In this document: positions 9,901 to 18,804 of the stretch, one piece after another | How the letters are laid out: each line of letters opens with the position of its first letter | Position numbering within the stretch: the first letter of the stretch is position 1 | NCBI RefSeq assembly: GCF_014596085.1 | Contig: NZ_JACCJY010000013.1 | Coordinates: forward strand, 124,001 to 188,000 | Reading direction: 5' to 3' | Length of the DNA: 64,000 nucleotides | DNA from: Azospirillum tabaci | GTDB taxonomy: Bacteria; Pseudomonadota; Alphaproteobacteria; Azospirillales; Azospirillaceae | Notes under the pieces: generated by a model | Database searches by the model: none | Seen by the model: the letters and a program-made list of their open reading frames with translations, nothing else | What the model was told of the DNA's origin: nothing | Position numbers and translations under genes: made by a program

Positions 9901-9999
9901 GCCGACGCTGTCCGCGGCGTTCGCCGCCTCGGCGCGCCAGCGCTCCAAGCCGCGTTCGGCCAGGGCGGTGTCGAAGGGTTTCGGCAGCGTGGTGGTCAT
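6991..9999 (-). CDS. glnE: Bifunctional glutamine synthetase adenylyltransferase/adenylyl-removing enzyme
   Basis: A 1002-residue enzyme that adenylylates glutamine synthetase under nitrogen excess and removes the AMP under limitation, directed by PII. It shows the expected duplication of nucleotidyltransferase domains: GKLGARELNYSSDIDLIVLYD in the N-terminal half (adenylyl-removing) and GKLGSRQLTITSDIDLIVVYE in the C-terminal half (adenylyltransferase). Each is followed by a GlnE-type helical region. Length is normal. The ATG at 9999 starts MTTTLPKP; the open frame runs further upstream only as a shadow of the divergent gene. It overlaps bcp by four bases. Confidence 0.95.
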   Translation of the reverse strand: MTTTLPKPFDTALAERGLERWRAEAANAADSVGDDTGGDALRAWAEAYADSAEGRALIDAVCGNSPYLGQILTRELPFVREMVTQGYGDTFAALLRRLEADCAEERNIDRLMTALRVAKRRAALLIAIADITGAWELEAVTGALSDIAETSVRMAANHLLRRAAEAGTLTLPEPQRPWVGSGLIVLGMGKLGARELNYSSDIDLIVLYDDAVVQTPQPDNLARTFIRIARDLVRIMDERTKDGYVFRTDLRLRPDPGATPLAVSVSAAEIYYGSVGQNWERAAMIKARPIAGDPEAGAHFLRFLEPFVWRRHLDFAAIQDIHSIKRQINAHKGHREVTVNGHDIKVGRGGIREIEFFAQTQQLIFGGRDIRVRIAPTLLANKALCAIGRVPEAAVEELEEAYRFLRRVEHRIQMTDDRQTHQIPADDEGVAHLATFLGYVQVEDFRADLLAQLGRVEDRYAELFEEAPSLSGPGNLVFTGTDDDPGTVKTLAGMGYRDPSRVIAVVSTWHRGRYRSTRSGRARELLTELVPAMLNELAKTPAPDDALVKFDSFLERLPAGVGLFSLFIANPWLLALVAEIMGTAPQLAETLSRNPSLLDAVLSPDFFDPLPDAEGLTPEYRRFIAGAHNFEDVLTLSRRWTNDQRFRAGAHILRGITDGDRCGPFLADLADVVVPELAARVEEEFAARHGRIPGGAWVVVAMGKLGSRQLTITSDIDLIVVYEVPPGTRQSDGTKPLAPNEYYIKLTQRLTNAITAPMADGRLYEVDMRLRPSGNAGPLATALDAFTAYQTKDAWTWEHMALTRARVIGGDPALARKVESAIRGVLTGPRDPAKALWDVADMRRRIDKEFGTTNPWNVKYARGGLIDIEFTAQYLQLRHGHAHPEILSIATSRALLNAAAAGLLAPEVAEELVATLKLWRRVQGFLRLTTDGVLDPRQVSPTLREGLSRAAFPDEEPAVDFAALDSRIRDIAARAHRHFVALVEEPASRLPPPETNEEAKLP

Positions 10000-10101
10000 G
10001 GTCGCGGCTATCCCTGCACAAGAACTGAGCAGGAAGGTGCGCGGTCGCGAGGGTTCGGTCAACTGTGACAACACGCGGGCATCGTCGCCGGGACACCGAC
10101 C

Positions 10102-13100
10102 GTGATCCGGCGCACCGCGAAGATTTTCGCCTGGACCACCACGGGCGCGGTCGTCGTCGTCGGCGCCGCCGGCGGGCTGTTCGCCTGGCGGCTGGCCCAG
10201 GGGCCGATCGCGCTCGACCCGCTGACTCCCTATGTGGAGCGGGCGCTGAGCGACCCGCAGGGCCGCTACCGCGTCGATGTCGGCCAGCTCGTCCTGTCCT
10301 GGGTGGACGAGGAGGAGAGCGACGGGTTGACCCGGCTGGACCTGCGGGCCATCGACGTGCACGCGGTCAACGCCGAGGGCGACGAGCTTGCGGCGGTGCC
10401 GGAGCTGGGCGTCGGCTTCTCCGTGCGCGCGCTGTTCCAGGGCAAGCTGTCGCCGACCCGGCTCGACCTTGTGCGACCGCGCCTCCAGGTGGTGCGCCGG
10501 GCCGATGGCAGCCTGGATTTCGACGTGCGCTCGATTCCGTCTCCCGGCGAGCCGGAGAAGGACGAGCCGGACGACGGCCCCGATTTCGCGGGGGAGATCG
10601 TCTCCACCCTGATGCAGCCCCCGGACATCGCCCGCCCGTTGGGACTGCTGCGGCGGCTGAGCGTCGTCGGCGCCGACCTGACAGTGACGAACCGGATGCT
10701 GGGGCTCTCCTGGCACGCCAACCGCGCCGACATCGTGCTGACCCGCGACGGGACGGAGATCGTCGGCGGAGCGCAATTGCTCCTCGACCTCGACGGGCAG
10801 ACGGCGGCGGTGGAGGCGTCGGGCGTCCATCGCATGGCGGACGCGGAAACCGCGCTGTCGGCCCGCTTCGACGGCTTGCAGCCGGCGGCGCTGGCCAAGA
10901 TCGGCCCGCTGCTGGCGCCGCTCTCCGCGGTGACCGTGCCGCTGGGCGGGCGCATCGACGCGACGCTGGATTCACGGTTCGAGCCGGTGCGCTTCAGCTT
11001 CGATCTGCAGGGCGGCGCGGGGGAGGTCAGCCTGCCCGCGCTGCGGCCCGATCCCTACCGCGTCGACCGCCTGCGGCTGCGCGGTGGGCTGGACGTACCG
11101 GGCCGGCGGGCGGAGCTGGAGCGGCTCGACCTCGCGCTCGACGGGATGGCGATGGTCGGGCGTGGCGACCTTCGGGAGCAGGGCGGGCAGCGCAGCGGCA
11201 GCCTGCGGCTCGACCTGACGGCGGACGGCAAGCGGGCCTCGCTCGACCTCGACGGTACCCAGGTTCCCGACAAGGGCGCGTCGCTGGCCGCGCGGCTCGA
11301 CGGGCTGGTGCCCGCCGCGCTGGCCGGGCTCGCCCCGGCGCTGGCGCCGCTGGCCGCGGCGCAACTCCCCCTGTCCGGCACGGCCAGCCTGGAGCTGGAC
11401 CCCGACGCGCAGCCGCGCAGCGGCCGGGCGGAGCTGAGGGCCGGCGCCGGCCGCGTCGTTCGGCCGGACCTGTTCCCGGAGCCGTTGCCCGTCGCCTCCG
11501 CCGCCCTGACGGTGGCCGGTGACCGCGCCTCGGGCCAATTGGACGTGGAGCGGCTGGCGGTCGACCTCGGCGGGCCGACGGTGGAGGGAACGGCGCGGGC
11601 CACCATCGACCAATTCGGCACGCCGGACGCCCGCCTGTCGGTGGAGGCCGCGGTGACGGCCAAGCGGGTGCCGGCGGACGAGCTGCCCCGGCTGTGGCCG
11701 CTGGGGGTGGGGAAGAACCCGCGGGAGTGGGTGACCGAAAACCTGTCGCGCGGCGTCGTGCCGGAGGCGACGGCCACCGTCCGGGCCAGCGGGCCGCTGT
11801 CCGACCTCGCGGCGATCGACGTGACGCATTTCCAGGCCGGCATCCAGGCCGAGGACATGACGGTGGACTATTTCCACCCGCTGCCCAAGGTCGCAGGCGT
11901 GGCGGCGGAGGTGTCCACCGACGGCAAGACCTTCACCATCCACACCAAGGGTGGCCGCATCGACGACGTTCAGCTCGGTGAGGGCACGATCGTCATCGGC
12001 GGCCTGGACACCGGCAAGGAGACCATGGACATCCGCGTCCCGGTCCGCGGGCCGGTGCGGACCATCCTGACCGTTCTGGACAGCCCGCCGCTGGGCTATC
12101 CCAGCCGCCTCGACCTCGACCCCAAGCGCACGCAGGGGCAGGCCGACGCGCAGCTCCACTTCCAGTTCCCGTTGCTGGTCGACCTGAAGGTGGAGCAGTT
12201 AAATCTGGACGTCGCGGCGAAGCTGCGCGGCGTCGGGGTGGAGAAGGTGGCCGCCGGGCTGACCGCGACCGAGGGCGACCTGACGCTGGCGCTCGACATG
12301 AACGCCATGACGGTGAAGGGCAACACCAAGCTGGATGGCATCCCCGTCAGCATCGACTGGAAGGAGCAGTTCACCTCCACCGCCAAGGGGCCGCGCACCC
12401 GCATCGCCGTGAAGGGCGACGTGGACGCCCAGGACCTGCGCAGCCACGGCATCGACCTCGGCGAGCATGTCGCTGGGCCGCTGGGGGCGGACGTGCTGTT
12501 CACCGTCGACCAGCGCCGCCGCTTCGGCCTGACCGCCGGGCTGAACCTGGAAAAGACCCATCTGCGCATCGACGAACTGGGCTGGGAGAAGAAGCCCGGC
12601 GTGCCGGGCACCAGTAAGCTGGCACTGGAGTTCCAGAAGGATCGGGTGACCCGCATCACCGGCCTGTCGGTCGACGCCGGGGGGCTGCGCGCCCAGGCGG
12701 TCGTCGACCTCGCACCGCAGACCATGGCCGTCACCAAGGTGGCGGTCAGCCAGATGGCCGTCGGACAGACCGACCTGAAGGCCGACGTGACCGTGCATGA
12801 CGGCGGCAAGAGCGGCTATTCCGGGACCATCACCGGCCAGAGCCTGGACGCCCGCGTCCTGGCCGGCAAGGCCAACCCTCCCGGCGGCAAGAAGCAGGGG
12901 CCGAGCGACGAGAAGCCGCTGCCGCTCGATTTCGACCTGAAGCTGAACCGCGTTGTCTTCGGGGATGGCCGCCATTTGTCCGACGTGACCGGGCGGATCA
13001 AGCGCGACCGCCTGTCCTGGACGGCGCTCGACGTGACGGCCCGGGCGGGGCGCGACGGGACGGTGTCGCTGCGCTACCTGCCGGGCGCCCAGGGGTTCTA

Positions 13101-13734
13101 CGAGGTGGCCATCTCGGCCAGCGACGCGGGCACGACCTTCCGCGCGCTCGACATCAACGACCGGGTGCAGGGTGGCGCGCTGGCGATCACCGGCCGCACG
13201 GTGGAGCCGCGGGCCGACGCCGCCATCGAAGGCCGGATGGAGCTGACCGACTACGCTCTCGTCGACCCGCCGGTCCTGGCCCGTATCCTGAACTCCATTT
13301 CTCCCTCCGGCTTCGCCGAGCTGATGGGCGGCGGCAAGGGCATCCGGTTCGGGCGGGCGGTCGGCGACTACCGCAAGGATGGGCGCCTGCTGACGATCAA
13401 GGACCTGCGCACCTCTGGCTCCGCGCTCGGCCTCACCCTGGGAGGGGAAATCGACATCGAGACCGACACCGCCAACCTGCGCGGCACCATCGTGCCGATC
13501 TACGGGTTGAACCGCCTGATCGGCCAGATCCCGTTGTTGGGCGACGCGCTGAGCGGTGGCGAGGGGCAGGGCATCTTCAGCGCCACCTGGCACGTCCGCG
13601 GCCCGCTGGGCGACCCGGACGTGACGGTGAACCCGCTCGCCATGCTGGCGCCGGGCTTCCTGCGCAATCTGTTCTTCCTGGGCGACGGGGGCGACGGCAA
13701 GGAAGCGCCCTCGCCGGGGACCTTCGAGAAGTAG
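10102..13734 (+). CDS. YhdP/AsmA-like (DUF3971) envelope protein
   Basis: A 1210-residue protein with one N-terminal transmembrane segment (about residues 7-29) and a long periplasmic body of repeated beta-rich stretches. The ending (GGALAITGRTVEPRADAAIEG, then LGLTLGGEIDIETDTANLRGTIVP) is the AsmA-like C-terminal signature. Large AsmA-family proteins such as YhdP and TamB form hydrophobic grooves that help carry phospholipid between inner and outer membranes; that role is inferred here. Translation starts at GTG 10102. It is divergent from glnE across about 100 bases and convergent with tyrS. Confidence 0.8.
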   Translation: MIRRTAKIFAWTTTGAVVVVGAAGGLFAWRLAQGPIALDPLTPYVERALSDPQGRYRVDVGQLVLSWVDEEESDGLTRLDLRAIDVHAVNAEGDELAAVPELGVGFSVRALFQGKLSPTRLDLVRPRLQVVRRADGSLDFDVRSIPSPGEPEKDEPDDGPDFAGEIVSTLMQPPDIARPLGLLRRLSVVGADLTVTNRMLGLSWHANRADIVLTRDGTEIVGGAQLLLDLDGQTAAVEASGVHRMADAETALSARFDGLQPAALAKIGPLLAPLSAVTVPLGGRIDATLDSRFEPVRFSFDLQGGAGEVSLPALRPDPYRVDRLRLRGGLDVPGRRAELERLDLALDGMAMVGRGDLREQGGQRSGSLRLDLTADGKRASLDLDGTQVPDKGASLAARLDGLVPAALAGLAPALAPLAAAQLPLSGTASLELDPDAQPRSGRAELRAGAGRVVRPDLFPEPLPVASAALTVAGDRASGQLDVERLAVDLGGPTVEGTARATIDQFGTPDARLSVEAAVTAKRVPADELPRLWPLGVGKNPREWVTENLSRGVVPEATATVRASGPLSDLAAIDVTHFQAGIQAEDMTVDYFHPLPKVAGVAAEVSTDGKTFTIHTKGGRIDDVQLGEGTIVIGGLDTGKETMDIRVPVRGPVRTILTVLDSPPLGYPSRLDLDPKRTQGQADAQLHFQFPLLVDLKVEQLNLDVAAKLRGVGVEKVAAGLTATEGDLTLALDMNAMTVKGNTKLDGIPVSIDWKEQFTSTAKGPRTRIAVKGDVDAQDLRSHGIDLGEHVAGPLGADVLFTVDQRRRFGLTAGLNLEKTHLRIDELGWEKKPGVPGTSKLALEFQKDRVTRITGLSVDAGGLRAQAVVDLAPQTMAVTKVAVSQMAVGQTDLKADVTVHDGGKSGYSGTITGQSLDARVLAGKANPPGGKKQGPSDEKPLPLDFDLKLNRVVFGDGRHLSDVTGRIKRDRLSWTALDVTARAGRDGTVSLRYLPGAQGFYEVAISASDAGTTFRALDINDRVQGGALAITGRTVEPRADAAIEGRMELTDYALVDPPVLARILNSISPSGFAELMGGGKGIRFGRAVGDYRKDGRLLTIKDLRTSGSALGLTLGGEIDIETDTANLRGTIVPIYGLNRLIGQIPLLGDALSGGEGQGIFSATWHVRGPLGDPDVTVNPLAMLAPGFLRNLFFLGDGGDGKEAPSPGTFEK

Positions 13735-13745
13735 GGGGTGATTTT

Positions 13746-13888
13746 CCCTCTCCCGTCCCGGGAGAGGGAGGGACCCACCGCAATGCGGCGGGAGGGTGAG
13801 GGTGCCGGCAACAGGGCTGGTGCCCGCTCCCAGGCTTTACCCTCACCCGCCCGCTGTCGCGGGCACCCTCTCCCGGGGCGGGAGAGGG
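13746..13888. repeat. GC-rich inverted repeats between convergent genes
   Basis: Two hairpins with identical arms, CCCTCTCCC...GGGAGAGGG, lie at 13746-13768 and 13866-13888. Between them GGGTGAGGGTGCC and ACCCTCACCC form further pairing. They share arms with the element at 3531-3632. Their place between the convergent AsmA-like and tyrS genes suits a bidirectional terminator or a REP-like element. Confidence 0.65.
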
Positions 13889-13901
13889 ATTCAGCGTTGC
13901 C

Positions 13902-15155
13902 TCACACCGCCTTGACCAGCGCGTGACGCTTCTTGCCGGCGCTCAGCTTGATGACGCCGTCGGCGTTCAAATCGGCGGCGGTGGCCTTGGCGGCCTCGTC
14001 AGGGATGGCGGCGTCGTTCATCTTGGCGCCGGCCCCCTTGATGAGGCGGCGCGCCTCGCCCTTCGACGCGGCCAGCCCGGCGGAGACCAGCAGGTCCACC
14101 ACCGCGACGCCGGCCTCAAGCTCGGCGCGGGGCACGTCGATGCTCGGGAGGCCCTCGGCGGCGGCGCCCTGCTCGAAGGTGCGGCGGGCGGTCTCGGCGG
14201 CCTCCAGGGCGGCCTCTTCGCCGTGGGCGAGCTTGGTCACCTCGTGGGCGAGGATCTTCTTGGCCTCGTTGATGCCGGCGCCCTCCAAGGACTCCAGCCG
14301 CGCCACCTCGTCCAGCGGCAGCTCGGTGTAGAGGCGCAGGAAGCGGCCGACGTCCGCGTCCTCGGTGTTGCGCCAGTACTGCCAGAAATCATAGGCGCTG
14401 AGCTTGTCGGCGGTCAGCCACACCGCGCCGGCGGCGGTCTTGCCCATCTTGGCGCCGGAGGAGGTGGTCAGCAGCGGCGTCGTCAGGCCGAACAGCTCCG
14501 CCCCGTCGGTGCGGCGGCCCAGCTCGACGCCGTTGATGATGTTGCCCCACTGGTCCGACCCGCCCATCTGGAGCAGGCACTTTTCGCGCCGGAACAGCTC
14601 CACGAAGTCGTAGGCCTGGAGAATCATGTAGTTGAATTCCAGGAAGGTCAGCGGCTGCTCGCGGTCCAGCCGCAGCTTGACCGATTCGAAGGTCATCATG
14701 CGGTTGATCGTGAAGTGCCGGCCGATGTCGCGGAGCAGCGGGATGTATTTCAGCTCATCCAGCCAGTCGGCGTTGTTGACCATCACCGCGTCCGTGGGGC
14801 CGTCGCCGAAGGACAGGTAGCGCCCGAAGATGCGCTTGATGCCCGCCATGTTGGCGTTGATGGCCTCGTCGGTGAGGAGCTGGCGCGCCTCGTCCTTGCC
14901 CGACGGGTCGCCGATCTTGGTCGTGCCGCCGCCCATCAGGACGATCGGCTTGTGGCCGGTCTTCTGCAGCCAGCGCAGCATCATGATCGGCAGCAGGCTG
15001 CCCACATGCAGGCTGTCCGCCGTGCAGTCGAAGCCGATGTAGGCGATGATCGGCCCCTTCGCCGCGCGCTCGTCGAGCCCGGCGAGGTCGGTGCACTGGT
15101 GGATGAAGCCGCGTTCCTGCAGCGTGCGGAGGAAATCCGATGTCAGCGTCGTCAT
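13902..15155 (-). CDS. tyrS: Tyrosyl-tRNA synthetase
   Basis: A 417-residue class I aminoacyl-tRNA synthetase that charges tRNA-Tyr. The HIGH motif appears as HVGS at residues 50-53, KMSKS as KMGKT at 236-240, and the tyrosine pocket motif as GGSDQWGN near 198-205. A C-terminal S4-like RNA-binding domain spans about 350-417. This is the TyrRS form typical of Proteobacteria. ATG at 15155 was chosen because the extension upstream overlaps the divergent anmK region and is not family-like. Confidence 0.95.
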   Translation of the reverse strand: MTTLTSDFLRTLQERGFIHQCTDLAGLDERAAKGPIIAYIGFDCTADSLHVGSLLPIMMLRWLQKTGHKPIVLMGGGTTKIGDPSGKDEARQLLTDEAINANMAGIKRIFGRYLSFGDGPTDAVMVNNADWLDELKYIPLLRDIGRHFTINRMMTFESVKLRLDREQPLTFLEFNYMILQAYDFVELFRREKCLLQMGGSDQWGNIINGVELGRRTDGAELFGLTTPLLTTSSGAKMGKTAAGAVWLTADKLSAYDFWQYWRNTEDADVGRFLRLYTELPLDEVARLESLEGAGINEAKKILAHEVTKLAHGEEAALEAAETARRTFEQGAAAEGLPSIDVPRAELEAGVAVVDLLVSAGLAASKGEARRLIKGAGAKMNDAAIPDEAAKATAADLNADGVIKLSAGKKRHALVKAV

Positions 15156-15276
15156 GGCCGCGATCCGGCTGTCGTGGTAGGGTCCAGGGTCGCGTCTGTT
15201 AGCATGGAACGCGCGGCCCCACAATTCTCGGGGCCAGCTCGATAGGGGAATGAGGCCCGATAGAATGAGGCAGGGA

Positions 15277-16344
15277 ATGCAGACGGTCGTCGGGCTGATG
15301 AGCGGCACCTCCATGGACGGGATCGACGCGGCGCTGGTCCGCACCGACGGCGAGCGCCGGGTGGAGCCGCTGGCCTTCGTGACCATTCCCTACGAGGACG
15401 GCTTCCGTGCCGAGCTGCGCTCCTGCCTCGGCGGCAAGGGGCCGGTGGAGGCGGTCGAGCAGGCCCTGACCGACGCCCACGCCGACGCCGTGCGCCGCCT
15501 GCTGGCGGAGGCCGGGACGGAGGCCGCCGCGGTGGACCTGATCGGCTTCCACGGCCACACGATCTTCCACGACCCGGCGCAGCGTCGCACCTGGCAGATC
15601 GGCGACGGCGCGCGGCTGGCGCGGGCGACCGGCATCGCCGTGGTCAATGATTTCCGCACGGCGGACGTGGCGGCGGGCGGGCAGGGCGCCCCGCTGGTGC
15701 CGCTGTTCCACCGCGCGCTGGCCGACGCCCTGCCGCGGCCCTTGGCCGTGCTGAACATCGGCGGCGTGGCCAACGTCACCTGGATCGGGGAGGACGCGGA
15801 CGCGGTCATTGCCTGCGACACCGGGCCGGGCAACGCGCTGGTGGATGACTGGGTGCTGTCCGGCCAGGGCGCGCGCTACGATTCCGGCGGCGCGCTGGCG
15901 GCGCGGGGCAACGTGGACGAGGGCGCCTTGGCGGCGCTGCTCGCCCATCCCTATTTCGACCTGCCGGCGCCAAAGTCGCTGGACCGCGACGCCTTCGACC
16001 CGGCGCCCGTCCGCGGCCTGTCGGTGGAGGATGGCGCGGCGACCCTGACCGCCTTCACCGCCGCGTCGGTCGCCCGCATCGTCCCGCATCTGCCGGAGGC
16101 ACCGCTGCGCTGGCTCGTCTGCGGCGGCGGGCGGCACAACGCGACGTTGATGGGCATGCTGGTCGGCCGGCTGGGCGTGCCCGTCGATCCGGTGGAGGCG
16201 GTGGGCTGGAACGGCGATGCGCTGGAGGCCGAGGCCTTCGCCTATCTGGCGGTGCGCAGCCGCAAGGGCCTGCCGCTCAGCCTGCCGGCCACGACCGGCG
16301 TGCCCCGGCCGATGAGCGGCGGGCGCTTCCACCCGATGGGGTGA
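15277..16344 (+). CDS. anmK: Anhydro-N-acetylmuramic acid kinase
   Basis: A 355-residue kinase that opens and phosphorylates 1,6-anhydro-MurNAc to MurNAc-6-phosphate in peptidoglycan recycling. The ATP-binding phosphate-1 loop [13 protein letters not shown] lies at the N terminus, NIGGVANVT and [12 protein letters not shown] in the middle, and VCGGGRHN near the C terminus. All are standard for AnmK. The ATG at 15277 has GAGG six bases upstream; ATGs at 15250 and 15265 are possible. It is divergent from tyrS, as in many alphaproteobacteria. Confidence 0.93.
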   Translation: MQTVVGLMSGTSMDGIDAALVRTDGERRVEPLAFVTIPYEDGFRAELRSCLGGKGPVEAVEQALTDAHADAVRRLLAEAGTEAAAVDLIGFHGHTIFHDPAQRRTWQIGDGARLARATGIAVVNDFRTADVAAGGQGAPLVPLFHRALADALPRPLAVLNIGGVANVTWIGEDADAVIACDTGPGNALVDDWVLSGQGARYDSGGALAARGNVDEGALAALLAHPYFDLPAPKSLDRDAFDPAPVRGLSVEDGAATLTAFTAASVARIVPHLPEAPLRWLVCGGGRHNATLMGMLVGRLGVPVDPVEAVGWNGDALEAEAFAYLAVRSRKGLPLSLPATTGVPRPMSGGRFHPMG

Positions 16345-16355
16345 GGGTGAGGCGG

Positions 16356-16520
16356 TTACGGGCGCGGGCGGCTGTTGTCGGTGCAGTTGTCGGCGTGCTT
16401 GCACCAGTTCCCGAAGGTGCTGGCGATCTGGGCGTTGCTGCAGCCGGACAGAAGGAGCGCCGCGAAGCCGGCGAGGAAGGTGAGGCGAAGGGCCTTCACG
16501 ACGGCCACTCCGCCACTCAT
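16356..16520 (-). CDS. Small predicted lipoprotein
   Basis: A 54-residue peptide with a hydrophobic signal and the lipobox LLLSGC, leaving a mature chain of about 28 residues with two further cysteines (WCKHADNC). It is probably an envelope-anchored lipoprotein of unknown role. Its ATG overlaps the stop of the upstream hydrolase as ATGA, which supports it being real. A GTG at 16499 is another possible start and would give a more usual signal peptide. Confidence 0.65.
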   Translation of the reverse strand: MSGGVAVVKALRLTFLAGFAALLLSGCSNAQIASTFGNWCKHADNCTDNSRPRP

Positions 16521-17179
16521 TCCGCCACGGCGGCGACGGGGTTGCCCATCGCGCGGTCCAGATAGTCGTCCACCTGCACCGCCAGATCGTCGCTGCGGTT
16601 GGCGAAGAAGTGGTTGGCGCCCGGCACCACGCGGTGGTCGATGCGGATGTCCTTCTGGTGCGACAGCTTGGTGACCAGCTTGTTCACCGCCGCCCCCGGA
16701 ACCAGCTCGTCCTTGTCGCCGTGGATGATGAGCCCGGAGGAGGGGCAGGGCGCCAGGAAGGAGAAGTCGAACAGGTTGGCCGGCGGGGAGACGGACACGA
16801 AGCCATCGATCTCCGGGCGGCGCATCAGAAGCTGCATGCCGATCCACGCCCCGAAGGACACCCCGGCGATCCAGCAGACCGGGGCGTTGGGGTTGTGCGT
16901 CTGCAGCCAGTCCAGCGCCGCCGCCGCGTCGGCCAGCTCCCCCTCGCCCTTGTCGTAGGCGCCCTGGCTGCGGCCAACCCCCCGGAAATTGAAGCGCAGG
17001 GCGGAGTAGCCGCGCTTCGTGAAGGACTGAAACAGGGTGAAGACCACCTTGTTGTTCATGGTCCCGTTGTGATGCGGGTGCGGATGCAGCAGCAATGCCA
17101 CCGGCGCGTTGGGGATCGTGCCGTGTGTGTAGCGCCCTTCCAGCCGTCCGGCCGGACCGTTGATCATCACTTCAGGCAT
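16517..17179 (-). CDS. Alpha/beta hydrolase (COG2945-like)
   Basis: A 220-residue serine hydrolase. The HPHPHHNG segment near residue 30 forms the oxyanion region, GVSFGAW near 105 is the nucleophile elbow, HGDKDELV carries the acid and GANHFF the catalytic His. This set matches the small COG2945 hydrolases, whose substrates are unknown. No signal peptide is seen. The start MPEVMINGP was chosen by family fit. It is divergent from cysE and followed by a coupled small lipoprotein gene. Confidence 0.85.
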   Translation of the reverse strand: MPEVMINGPAGRLEGRYTHGTIPNAPVALLLHPHPHHNGTMNNKVVFTLFQSFTKRGYSALRFNFRGVGRSQGAYDKGEGELADAAAALDWLQTHNPNAPVCWIAGVSFGAWIGMQLLMRRPEIDGFVSVSPPANLFDFSFLAPCPSSGLIIHGDKDELVPGAAVNKLVTKLSHQKDIRIDHRVVPGANHFFANRSDDLAVQVDDYLDRAMGNPVAAVAE

Positions 17180-17300
17180 GGGAACGGCGATCCTGACGCG
17201 AATATAAGGTGATCCGGACCACCGGTGGAGCGGTGAGCGGACGCCACGGCAAGCGGACGTGGTTGCCCATGGACAAGCATGGATTTTTCGCACACAATTC

Positions 17301-17329
17301 TTGACCGTTTTGCTTGGTCATCATATATG
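17301..17329 (+). promoter_or_regulatory. Sigma-70-like promoter for cysE
   Basis: TTGACC (17301-17306), a 17-base spacer and TATATG (17324-17329) form a good -35/-10 pair. It predicts a leader of about 110 bases before the cysE GTG. The surrounding bases are more AT-rich than the flanking genes. Confidence 0.6.
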
Positions 17330-17444
17330 CGTCGATGCGTCCTTCCAGGGCAACCCGCGCGACCGACGAGGCACGGGTCGAGGGCTCTTGCGAAAGATCA
17401 CCTCTTCCGGCAAGAGGGCGGACTATACCACGGCGGGTGTTCCG

Positions 17445-18218
17445 GTGTTCAAGCATCTTCGCGAAGAGATCGACGGTATCATGGCCCGCGACCCCGCCGC
17501 GCGGTCACGGGCCGAGGTCGCGTTGTGCTATCCCGGCTTCCACGCCATCGTCCTGCACCGCGTCGCGCGCTATTGCTGGGATCGCCGCTGGCATCTGTTG
17601 GCGCGCGCCGTCTCGCAGATCGCCCGGGCGCTGACCGGCATCGAGATCCATCCGGGCGCCACCATCGGGCGCCGCTTCTTCATCGACCACGGCATGGGCG
17701 TCGTCATCGGCGAGACCGCCGAGATCGGCGACGATGTGATGCTCTATCATGGGGTTACGCTGGGCGGCACCTCGCTGAACCAGGGCAAGCGCCATCCCAC
17801 GCTGGAGAGCGGCGTGATCGTCGGTGCGGGGGCCAAGGTGCTGGGCGCCATCACCATCGGGCGCGGCGCCCGCGTCGGCGCCAACGCCGTCGTGGTGGCT
17901 GACGTGGCGCCGGGCATCGCGGTGGTCGGCATCCCGGCCAAGGCGGTGGTGACGCGCGACCGCGTCGAGACGCAGAAGTTCATGCCCTACGGCACGCCCT
18001 GCGGCGACATCCCCGATCCGGTGGCGCGCGCGCTGAACGGCCTGCTCGATCAGGTGTCCACCCTGCGCCGGCGCGTCGAGGAACTGGAATCGGAGCGCGG
18101 TGGCGCGCATAATTCATCCGTATACGAAACATCGGGCAGTCCCAACGGGAGCGTCCGGACCGACAATGGGGTGCGCGAGCCGGTGTCCGCCGACAGCGGT
18201 CCGGCGGCGTCCTGTTGA
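17445..18218 (+). CDS. cysE: Serine O-acetyltransferase
   Basis: A 257-residue left-handed beta-helix acyltransferase that makes O-acetylserine, the carbon skeleton for cysteine. The N-terminal helical part (residues 1-75) precedes hexapeptide repeats from about 75. [16 protein letters not shown] and [10 protein letters not shown] carry the catalytic His and the substrate loop. The GTG at 17445 follows GGCGGG at good spacing; the frame is open further upstream but that stretch contains the promoter. The C-terminal 40 residues are Ser/Gly-rich and not family-like. The next genes mobilise sulfur for iron-sulfur clusters. Confidence 0.92.
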   Translation: MFKHLREEIDGIMARDPAARSRAEVALCYPGFHAIVLHRVARYCWDRRWHLLARAVSQIARALTGIEIHPGATIGRRFFIDHGMGVVIGETAEIGDDVMLYHGVTLGGTSLNQGKRHPTLESGVIVGAGAKVLGAITIGRGARVGANAVVVADVAPGIAVVGIPAKAVVTRDRVETQKFMPYGTPCGDIPDPVARALNGLLDQVSTLRRRVEELESERGGAHNSSVYETSGSPNGSVRTDNGVREPVSADSGPAASC

Positions 18219-18295
18219 ACCAAACACAAACACGAGGCTTGGCGCCGATCCGCTGAACGGTCGGGCCGGGGTGAAGGAAGGGTAAGGAGGGTAAA

Positions 18296-18778
18296 ATGAG
18301 ACTCAGCACCAAGGGACGCTATGCCGTCATGGCCATGGTCGATCTTGCTGCCACCAGCCAGGGGAGCCCCGTCGCCCTTGCCGACATCGCCGACCGGCAG
18401 GAGATTTCGCTCTCCTACCTGGAGCAGCTGTTCGCCAAGCTGCGCAAGGGCGGCCTCGTGAAGAGCGTGCGCGGTCCCGGCGGCGGTTATCTGCTGGCCC
18501 ATCCGGCGGACGCGACCCGCGTGTCCGACATCATCCTGGCGGTGGACGAGCCGATCCGCACGACCCGCTGCGCCAACGGCACGCCGCAGGGCTGCCGGAC
18601 CAACCGCTCGCGCTGCCTGACCCACGACCTGTGGGAGGAGTTGGGCAACCAGATCCACATGTATCTCAGCTCGGTCACCGTGGCCGACGTGGTGGAGCGG
18701 CGGATCATCGGCACCAGCAGCCTGACCATCCGCGGCCCGCAGCCGGCGGACGAGGGCGCTGCGGTCGCGGCGGAGTAA
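18296..18778 (+). CDS. iscR: Rrf2-family iron-sulfur regulator IscR
   Basis: A 160-residue repressor/activator that senses cellular iron-sulfur status with its own [2Fe-2S] cluster. The winged helix covers residues 1-75 (LSYLEQLFAKLRKGGLVKSVRGPGGGYLLA). Ligands fit IscR: Cys92, Cys100, Cys107 and His110; the spacings are slightly longer than in E. coli (92, 98, 104, 107). A purine-rich AAGGAGGG lies just before the ATG. It heads the desulfurase-hscB-fdx cluster, which it probably controls. Confidence 0.92.
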   Translation: MRLSTKGRYAVMAMVDLAATSQGSPVALADIADRQEISLSYLEQLFAKLRKGGLVKSVRGPGGGYLLAHPADATRVSDIILAVDEPIRTTRCANGTPQGCRTNRSRCLTHDLWEELGNQIHMYLSSVTVADVVERRIIGTSSLTIRGPQPADEGAAVAAE

Positions 18779-18804
18779 GGGAGCGCCCTCCGGCCTTCGT
18801 CCCG

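Noticed and set aside
7066..10068. A 1000-residue open frame opposite glnE
   Set aside because: Antisense shadow of a certain gene; composition is dominated by Gly, Arg, Val and His with no motif.
15178..15276. A leader or riboswitch between tyrS and anmK (such as a T-box)
   Set aside because: The interval is short and shows no specifier-like stem or antiterminator; T-boxes are not expected in this group.
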